64,000 bases of DNA from Myrica gale (taxonomy: Eukaryota; Streptophyta; Magnoliopsida; Fagales; Myricaceae): NCBI GenBank assembly GCA_963930655.1, contig OZ005608.1, forward strand, positions 15,376,001-15,440,000. The letters run 5' to 3'. Each line of letters begins with the position of its first letter. Position 1 is the stretch's first letter. This document shows positions 55,970 through 64,000 of the stretch, in pieces. The translations under genes were made by a program, and so were the position numbers. The notes below the pieces were generated by a model. The model was not told where the DNA came from and did not search any database. It saw only the letters and a program-made list of their open reading frames with translations.

Positions 55970-56724
55970 ATTTTTCCCATGTATTTGTTTTGAATTAACT
56001 CAGGGGGCCATGTTTTTGGCCAATGTATGACCTAAGTCAAATGAATATATGATATTGATTATGGAATTTCATTTTCGAGGTTTTTCCTTGAATTATTTTC
56101 CTTATCAATTTGATGATGAATGCCATGGTTATTATGATGTGCCTAGAACCCGGATTATGTTAAGCTTCTCTATGTTTAACTATTGAAGTTAAGCTCTCCT
56201 TATTATGGTTTAAATGTGGTTCATAGGTTGAAGAATTTAGCTAATGGTGTTGCATGATTAAGTTAATGATGATTAGGGTATTAAGCTCCTTAATGGCCGA
56301 ATGGTGCATGGTTTGCATGCATATATATACTTAGGTTACCATTAATCACCATTAGGCAGCAACTAAGTGAGCTTAGGAGGCTTAAATGGCTGTCACGTGA
56401 AATCCATGGTGGGAGACAAGGAAACCAAATCAGGCCACCCGATTGGCTGCCTGCCATGCAGCCAATCAGCTTGGGCGGAGCAAACAAGGCTCCACCCCTC
56501 CCTTTGGCCGTGAATCAGGCCAGGTTCAAGCTCTCCTTTGTGTTTTCACACCTGAGCTCCTCTTTCCCACTCATTTGGTCTCATTTGGTCGAGTAACAAG
56601 AGAGAAGAAGAGAAGTAGAAGAAGGAAAGGAGGAGAAGAGAAAGGAGGAGCTTGTGCAAGAAGAAAGGGAGAAGAAGAAGAAGAGAGAAAGAAAGAGAAG
56701 AGGAAAAGCCAGCAAGGTAAGTTT
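55970..56724 (+). repeat. Large LTR fragment, copy J (upstream part)
   Basis: Matches the LTR start region: GGCCATGTTTTTGGCCAATG also occurs in similar form, reversed, near 61170 and 44830. It has a G-box at 56394 and a GA-rich tract ending CAAGGTAAG as in other copies. No GATAAG array. Cut off by a chromovirus LTR fragment at 56725. Confidence 0.5.
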
Positions 56725-56873
56725 GTGATCCAATCCGAGTTCCAATTGGGCCGGTTACGAGGGCACGCGCTAAGAAGTTCAAGGAGCTACTCAATGGGCT
56801 AATTCAAGCGGCATGGATTCAAGAAACTTCACGGAGGCCCATTGAACAGGACCCACGTGAATCTGTCACGCCC
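56725..56873 (+). repeat. Chromovirus LTR fragment (5' end only)
   Basis: Homologous to the first 150 bp of the LTRs at 50997 and 57313, including the GPVTRARAKKFKELLNGL-like coding stretch. Ends where the next large LTR begins at 56874. Confidence 0.6.
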
Positions 56874-57192
56874 CGAACGACATCCCGCAGGGACCGTGAC
56901 AACCGCGAGCTATCCCCCGGATAGCTCCAGCGTTCTTACTTACATTCTTACGTATTTACGGCGGAAACGTACAGGATCACGAGGGATTCGAGCTAAATCT
57001 TAACATAATTAGGGTTCTCATTAAGGTTGCATACAAAACATATATAACATATTTAACACCCAACAAGTGACGGATCTCATCGATCAAGTCGCAATCATCA
57101 AAATATGAATATAGTCTTGTTCTTCTAAGTCAGGTAGTCCTCCTGACTCTCTTCACCTGAGGCATCTGGAATGACACAAATTTTAAAAACGT

Positions 57193-57206
57193 GAGTCAAA
57201 AGACTC
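57193..57206 (-). other. Conserved LTR hairpin, copy K
   Basis: Stem GAGTC/GACTC, loop AAAA, followed by CAGTAAGGG. Confidence 0.6.
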
Positions 57207-57312
57207 AGTAAGGGAAAAACATAAACTTAAAACATGCTCTTGACTTATACTTGCTTAATCATGAAAAAGAAACTTGATTCGTGATGCACATGCATGTCAT
57301 GGATATGCATAT

Positions 57313-57856
57313 TGATGAGAATACGGGCAAGGCTTCAAAGGAGATAGTTGAAGTTCCCGGAGAGCCGGTTACGAGAGAACGAGATAAGAAGTTCAAGGAC
57401 GTACTCGACGAAATCATTCATGAGATAAGGGCCCAAGCCCATTCGTGGAGGCCCATTAAACATGATCCGCGTTCTAGAAGGATCCGGTCAAGGCTAAGTT
57501 TCAAATTGGCAAAATTGACATATCTTTGCATGCCAACAAATTGCCACAAAGGATTGCCCAAAGTTAAGATTAAATGGGCAAAAACAATTTCCTTTCTTAA
57601 AGACATTGATCACTGAAATTGTGAGAGTATTTCTCTTTGGTTCTTTGAAGAACTTCTCGAACTTCTCGGGATTTTCCCGTGACGTTCATCCTGACTTATC
57701 AAACGGATTTCCATCACCGTTTGTGGCGTTCTCACCATACCGAGGTTCTTTCTTTCTTAAGCAACGGGTCGAGGTTTCCTTCGAATCCATTCTAGAAATG
57801 ATCTTGGGTTCCCTATAGTTGTTGGGTCTCGTTACGGGATAACGGGGTTCACATCA
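57313..57856 (+). repeat. Chromovirus solo LTR, 544 bp, with perfect 5-bp target-site duplication
   Basis: Starts TGATGAGAATACGGG and ends GGGGTTCACATCA, flanked by CATAT on both sides (57308-57312, 57857-57861). No internal sequence. It is shorter than the family LTRs at 50997 and 55079, so it carries internal deletion(s). It inserted into large LTR copy K and is therefore younger than that copy. Confidence 0.85.
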
Positions 57857-60306
57857 CATATGCTCTTGCTTGAATTCGGCCCCAGGCCCTTGAAAATCTT
57901 TCATTCATACTTGCTTGTAAAATTGGCCCTTGAAAATCACTTATTCATACTTGTGGGCTTATTCGCTCCTTTTAACCCCTGAAGTCAGGATTGTGTGTTC
58001 CCTTTGGAACCGTCCCCCATTTCCCTTGGAGACCTTACATACGGTCAAGCTAGCACACCTTCTCGCATTCGTCCTTCAGTGGCTATTGTAGGTCCACACC
58101 TTCTCAATGTCCTTCATTGTAGTTCGCACAGCTTCTTGGATTCACCCATCCTTCTCGCATTCGTCCTTCGGTATGAGAGTCCATCTTGATGGTACGGTAC
58201 CGACCAGTGCCCCTTGATAATGTATTAAGACTTCAGTATTAACTTATCGTTTCATAAAACTTTCCATAATCGTTCCATAAAATCATTGCATAAAACATAT
58301 CTTTTAGAAAAATTCATGCAATGCACATGTCATGTCATGCTTGATCAAATCTCATGCTTGTTCATGAAACGATGCAGTGTGTCATTCCAGTTTTGAAAAA
58401 GAACCACTTACGGTTTTCACTTACAAATTCCACTTACACTTGGCCTCCTTGATAATGTATTAAGACACGTACATCGCCTACATGCGATTCAAACATTTCT
58501 TAGCATTAAGAAATAAGTACGTAATCATATAAATTAAATATTTGCATTTTAAAATCGGTTATCAACCAAAGATATATTTCTGAAAATATAATATTATTCT
58601 CAAAGTTTTATATAGAATTCTTTATTAATTAATCTTATTACATTTTCTAATCTAGCAAGCTAATTACACTTTAATTGAATCTTAATCTTTCTCCTATTAC
58701 ATACATTACACTAAGTCTTTAAATTCACCAATTACTAAACCAAATCATAATTAATCTTTGGCTTAACATTAAACTTCTATGAAACTCAAAAAATATAGGC
58801 TATCTAATACCCTAAGTTTCGGCCAACCTAGGTAATTTCTTCAATCAATACTTAACACCACAAAGCTTTGCTAATTCTTTTAATCCGGGTCTGTAACTTA
58901 TCATCTATGTTTTTCTCTTACTAATATGACGGGTTTTTATGATCGAACTTAAATCTTCTAACTTATTTAGTCATAACCCTAATTTTATGTATCCATCACA
59001 TGTAAATATATTTTCATCTATTATAAGCTTGCAATTTAGGGTTCCCTTTCATTAGGTCATTCGGCCAACATCAAGTTCATGTGTTCTTTCGTCACAATTT
59101 CAACTCCAATGGTGATCTCATCCTCCATTTCTCAGATTCACAACCTAGGATCTACAAATCACAAAACAAACTCAAGATCTAGCAACACAACATAATCAAC
59201 ACCTATTAGTCGCAAAACAATTAGGATTTTCTTTTGAATCTTTTGATTTGCATGCATCTTATATATTTCATGCTTAATACCATGCATAGGGTTACCAAAC
59301 TTACACATATTATGGCCAACCAACAAACCTACACATATACAAAATCATACATGAGGGTCTAGGGTACACATGGTTCGGCCAATCACCAAATATCACACTT
59401 TTCATGCCAAAATCGCAATCCGCACTTCCCTTTGCATTTTATAACCTAACTAGCCTGCATTAACTTCATATCTTCATCATATAAAACCAACAACATCAGA
59501 TCTACACTTTAGGAACTTCAACAATAATAGATCTAAGGAAGTATCCAACTTTCATTCGGCCAAACACAACATAAGTCTAGATCTAAACTTATCTAACATA
59601 CATTGTTCAATCCTTACATTTTTCCAACATTCAAACTTAGATCCTATCATGATACATTCGGCCAACACTATATTCAAAACCAACAACATCACATCTTTGG
59701 CCTTACCTTGATGATTATCACAAGCTTGAGTACCGAGCACAATAAAATTCCCTAGGTTAGAACTTATGAAAAACTTTAAGCAAGAACACTAAATAGAATC
59801 AAGCCTACCTCTACCTTCACCAAACTTTTACCCAAAACTCTTCCTTCTTCCAAATTTCGGTTCACCCTCCTTAGAGTAGTTCCAAGCTTGATTTGAGGTG
59901 CTAAGGTGGGTTTTATGGTGGGGGAAAAATATGGTAAGCTTGAATGATTAGCTCTAATGGAAATGAACTAAACTTCTTCAAAAGAAAGGAGGCTAATGAG
60001 TAGGGTTTTCAAAAGAGGAAATGGAGTTGCACAAGATGAGGATTTGGTCACCACAAAGAGAGGTCTAAACTTGAGCTTTTGGAGTGTGATTTAGGATGTA
60101 AGAGGAAAAGAGCAAGACTTTGAGCTTAGAGGAGTGATTCGGCCAATAGAGGAAAAAGAGAGGGTTGAGAGAAAATGAGGTATTCGGCCAAGTGAGGGAG
60201 AAATGGAGAGTGAAGTGAAATGAGGATATTCGGCCAAGGCATTTGCAAGTGTGAAGTGTGAGAGAATGAGTTCCCAAGGTGAATTATGGCTATGACTCTT
60301 GATCTA

Positions 60307-60802
60307 CACGTGAATCACTCTTCTCCCTTGCTTTTTCTCTCTTTTCACTCCCATTGAGTTGTCTTGTCACATGAATGCACTTCTTACACTTCTTACAACT
60401 TCACATGGGCAAATTAACTCCTGGCTTTTCCCTTCTCTTCATGCACTTAACGTAAAAGCCTTCCGTTGACTTCCATTTATGTTGTTTGGTTGAATTCCAA
60501 CCAACTTGGTTACTCTCACATTTGAAATGCAACTAACCTTCAACTTAGTTACTATTCCAACTAACTTATCTCCTATAAGCTCTCTAAGCTTATCTAGTTC
60601 AATCACTTAGCTTATCATCATCTAATAAGCATGATCTCTTATCTTAAGATAATGGCTCTAGCCTATCTCTACAATAGCCACAATTACTTATCACCTAAAA
60701 AGTTTCCCTAACTTATCATTATGCTTGCTTTTCACTATGATAAGCTAGTGTGCTTATCATTTTAATCTCTCTTAAACCTTATCATATGCCTAGTAACTTA
60801 TC
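60307..60802 (-). promoter_or_regulatory. CTTATC array plus G-box in LTR copy K
   Basis: On the LTR sense (minus) strand GATAAG occurs at ten sites (plus-strand CTTATC at 60565, 60589, 60611, 60638, 60687, 60712, 60753, 60778, 60797 and one overlapping variant), with one opposite at 60739. The G-box is at 60307. Same order as in copies A, F and G. Confidence 0.5.
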
Positions 60803-61299
60803 ATTTATTATTCTAATGATAATTCAACTTATTAATTTAGGTCAAATAATAATAATATATATGCCACCCATTAATGACACACATAAATATTCAATACTTA
60901 AAAGAAATTAATGATTTTATCCCATTAATTATTTTCGGCCTATATATAAGAACCTTTAATCATAATTAAATTTTTATGGATCATGAAGCATAGGCAAATG
61001 GAAAATATAAATTCATAAGAGAGAAACTCACCTTGCAAATTTCGGCTCCTAGGAAAATATAATTTAAACTTTGCACAAAACTTCCCAAAATGACAAGAAA
61101 ATTATTTAGGAAATTTCATGAAATAAAATCTCATATTAATTGATGTACCTTAACATAAAGCTTAGGCCATACATTGGCCAAAAATATGGCCCTATAATAA
61201 AATTAAAGCTAATACATTGGAAATTAAAAGCTAATACATAAGAAATAAGATAGGAAATAAGAAGAGAAAAATCAATGCAAAAGCATAGCTTAGGGAGAC

Positions 61300-64000
61300 A
61301 AGAGTTGATGTGAGAAAAAGTGAAAAGAGGAGAGAGAAGAGGAATCCATGCTTGGTCGGCCAAGACCCCCCATTCATCCCCTTTTTCTCTTCAAACTTTC
61401 TCTCTTGTCATTTCCACTTTGTGCTTGTCATGTGTCATAGCAATAACTCACCTTGGGAGACTCATTCTCTCACACTTCACAATTGAATGTGCATTGGCCG
61501 AATGTCACCACTTCAATTCAACATTTCCTCATTTCCCTCACTTGGCCGAACACTTCATCTCTCCCAACTTCTCTCTCTTTTTCTCTCCTCTTGACCGAAT
61601 CTTTCCTCTAAGATCAAGCCTTGTTCCTTTCCCTTTTGCAACCTAAATCACACGCCAAAGTTCAAGTGCAGTCCTCTCTTTGTGGTGACCGAATCCTCAC
61701 ATTGTGCAACACCATTTTCCTCTTTTGAAAACCCTACTCATTAGCCACCTTTCTCTTGAAGAAGTTTAGTTCATTTCCTTAGAACTAAATCATTCAAGCT
61801 TACCATATTTTCCTTCCACCATAAAACCCACCTTAGCACCTCAAATTAAGCTTAGAACCACTCTAAGGAGGGTGAACCGAAAGTTGGAAGAAGGAAGAGT
61901 TTTGGTAAAAGTTCGGTGAAGGTAGGCTTGATTCTATTTAGTGTTCTTGCTTAAAGTTCTTCATAAGTTCTAACCTAGTGTATTTTATTGTGCTTGGTAC
62001 TCAAGCTTGTGATAATCATCAAGGTAAGGCCAAAGATGTGGGTTGTTGGTTTTGAATATGGTGTTGGCCAAATGTATCATGATGGGATATTGAGTTAGTG
62101 TCTTGAGTTTTGTTAGATCTTGAGGTTATCAAATCGACCCTAAGGTATAATGTTAGATCTAGCTATATGAGCATGAAACCCGGACTCAAATGTTAGAAAG
62201 ATGTTAAGGGATGAACAAAGCATGTTAGTATGGTTATAAAATGCAAAGGGAAGTACATGTTGCGATTTTGGCATGAAAAGTGTGATATTTGGTGATTGGC
62301 CGAACCATGTGTACCCTAGATCTTCAAGTATGATTTTGTATATGTGTACATTTGTTGGTTGGCCATAACATGTGTAAGTTTGGTAACCCTATGCATGATA
62401 TTAATCATGAAATGTAGAAGATGCATGCAAATCGAAAGATTCAAAAGAAAACCTCATTGTTTTGTGACTAATAGGTGCTGGCCGATTATGATGTGTTGCT
62501 AGATCCTGAGTTTGTTTTGTGATTTGTAGATCCTAGGTTGTGAATCTGAAAAATGGAGGATGAGATCACCATTGGAGATGAAATTGTGATCAAAGAACAC
62601 ATGAACTTGATGTTGGCTGAATGACCTAATGAAAGGGAACCCTAATAGCAACCCCATGAATAAGATTTATGTTTATATGTGATGAATAGACAAAATTAGG
62701 GTTATGACTAAATAAGTTAGAAGATTTAAGCTCAATCATAAAACCCGTCATATTAGTAAGAGAAAAACATAGAAGATAAGTTTAAAGATCCGGATTAAAA
62801 GAATTAGCAAAGTTTTGTGGTGTTAAGTATTGATTGAGGATTTAACTAGGTTGGCCGAAACTTAGGGTGAACAAAATAGCTTATATATTCGGGTTGCATA
62901 GATGTTTAATGTTAAGCTAAAGATTAATTATGATTAGGTTTAGTAATTGGTGAATTTAAAGACTTAGTGTAATATATGTAATAGGAGAAAGATTAAGATT
63001 TGATTGAAGTGCAATTAGCTTGCTAGATTAGAAAATTTAGTAGGATTAATTAATAAAGAATTCTATATAAAACTTTGAGAATAATATTATATTTTCAGAA
63101 ATATATCTTTGGTTAATAACCGATTTTTAAAAATGCAAATATTTAATTTATATGATTACGTACTTATTTCTTAATGATAAGAAATGTTTGAATCGCTTGT
63201 AGGCGATCTACGTGTCTTTATACATTATCAAGGAGACCAAGTGTAAGTGAAATTTGTAAGTGGAAACCGTAAGTGGTTCTTTTTCAAAACTGGAATGACA
63301 CACTACATCGATTCATGAACAAGCATGAGATTTCGAACAAGCATGACATGACATGTGCATTGCAAGAATTTTTCTAAAGAGAATTTTTTATGCAATGATT
63401 TTATGGAAAGTTTATGAAAGTTTATGAAACGATAGGTGAATCCAAGAGGCTGTGCAAACCACACTGAAGGACATCGAGAAGGTGTGGGCCTCCAAGGGTC
63501 ATGTCTAGCCACTGAAGGACGAATGCGAGAAGGTGTGCTAGCTTGACCGTATGTAAGGTCTCCAAGGGAAATCGGGGACGGTTCCAAAGGGAACGCACAA
63601 CCCTGACTTCAGGGGTTAAATGGAGCGAATAAGCCTACAAGTATGAATAAGTGATTTTCAAGGGTCTGGGGCCGAATTTAAGCAAGAGCATAGGCATATC
63701 CATGACATGCATGTGCATCAAGCATCAAGTTTCTTTTTCATAATTAAGCAAGTATAAGTCAAGAGCATGTTTTAAGTTTATGTTTTTCCCTTACTGAGTC
63801 TTTTTGACTCACGTTTTTAAAAAATTGTGTCATTCCAGATGCCTCAGGTGAAGAGACTCAGGAGGACTACTTGACTTAGAAGGACAAATATTATGTTCAT
63901 ATTTTGATGATTGTGACTTGATTGATGAGATCCGTCACTAGTTGAGTTTTGTATATGTTATGTATGATGTGTATGCAACTTAATGAGAACCCTGATTATG
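61300..64000 (+). repeat. Large LTR copy L, plus orientation, right arm of an inverted repeat, runs off the window
   Basis: Closely matches the reverse complement of copy K: for example the segment around 62530-62640 and its partner at 59040-59140 differ at only a handful of positions over 150 bp. It includes the hairpins at 63601-63614 and 63796-63810. It lacks the GATAAG-rich upstream segment, starting within the CT-rich part. The 3' terminus lies beyond the window. Confidence 0.7.
63796..63810 (+). other. Conserved LTR hairpin, copy L
   Basis: Stem GAGTC/GACTC, loop TTTTT, then ACGTTTTTAAAA and CATTCCAG. Confidence 0.6.

Larger units (their letters stand above)
56874..61260 (-). repeat. 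Large LTR copy K, minus orientation, left arm of an inverted repeat
   Basis: Starts TGTCACGCCCCGAACGAC on the plus strand; includes the hairpin (57193-57206), the GGACGAATGCGAGAA-type block (57960-58210), ten CTTATC motifs (60565-60802) and a G-box (60307). Its far end (expected CGGGGTCTTACA) is not reached before the next, opposite LTR begins near 61.3 kb. A chromovirus solo LTR lies within it (57313-57856). No genes; apparent frames are not conserved. Confidence 0.7.

Overview
This window is AT-rich plant nuclear DNA, most likely from a eudicot. The evidence is Athila and chromovirus Ty3/Gypsy elements, SIRE-type Ty1/Copia remnants, PIF/Harbinger MITEs, a hAT element, Mutator-like ends, a plant L1-type LINE tail, and no bacterial gene organisation. 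I recognise no intact host protein-coding gene. All similarities were judged by eye; no identities or dates were computed.

Layout. 1-11.8 kb: nested long terminal repeats (LTRs) of one large-LTR Ty3/Gypsy family (Tekay/Del-like, from its gag zinc knuckle and initiator-tRNA-Met primer site), in both orientations. 11.8-19.5 kb: a broken Athila-type element (tRNA-Asp-type primer site, gag, protease, RT, RNase H) carrying a further LTR at 16.3-19.0 kb. 19.5-22.0 kb: a Mutator-like region with a 490-bp direct repeat. 22.0-27.6 kb: remnants of a SIRE-like Copia element with the plant-transposon-protein domain downstream of pol, a 1.4-kb solo LTR, an inserted repeat and a MITE. 27.6-35.3 kb: the least repetitive stretch, holding a 5'-truncated LINE with a 19-bp target-site duplication (TSD), a MITE, a tRNA-fMet-like sequence and a duplicated G-box module beside a possible minus-strand transcript start. 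35.3-45.6 kb: two inverted ends resembling Mutator termini enclose a third MITE, an LTR, an LTR end of a SIRE-like element, a solo LTR with a perfect TSD (itself carrying a hAT element) and a small unrecognised ORF. 45.6-56.9 kb: older LTR remnants and a CRM/Reina-type chromovirus truncated in RT. 56.9-64 kb: two large LTRs head to head, forming an inverted repeat.

The most unusual content is regulatory rather than coding. The large LTR family carries clusters of plant cis-elements in its upstream part: several copies have GATAAG (I-box-like) arrays next to CACGTG G-boxes, while the copy at 16.3 kb has 20 same-strand TGGGCY (site-II-like) motifs in about 420 bp. Near the 3' end of eight LTR copies lies a short hairpin (GAGTC-loop-GACTC); the most diverged copy keeps pairing through a compensatory change. 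Some copies also carry arrays of TCGA-core palindromes about 1.5 kb from the LTR 3' end.
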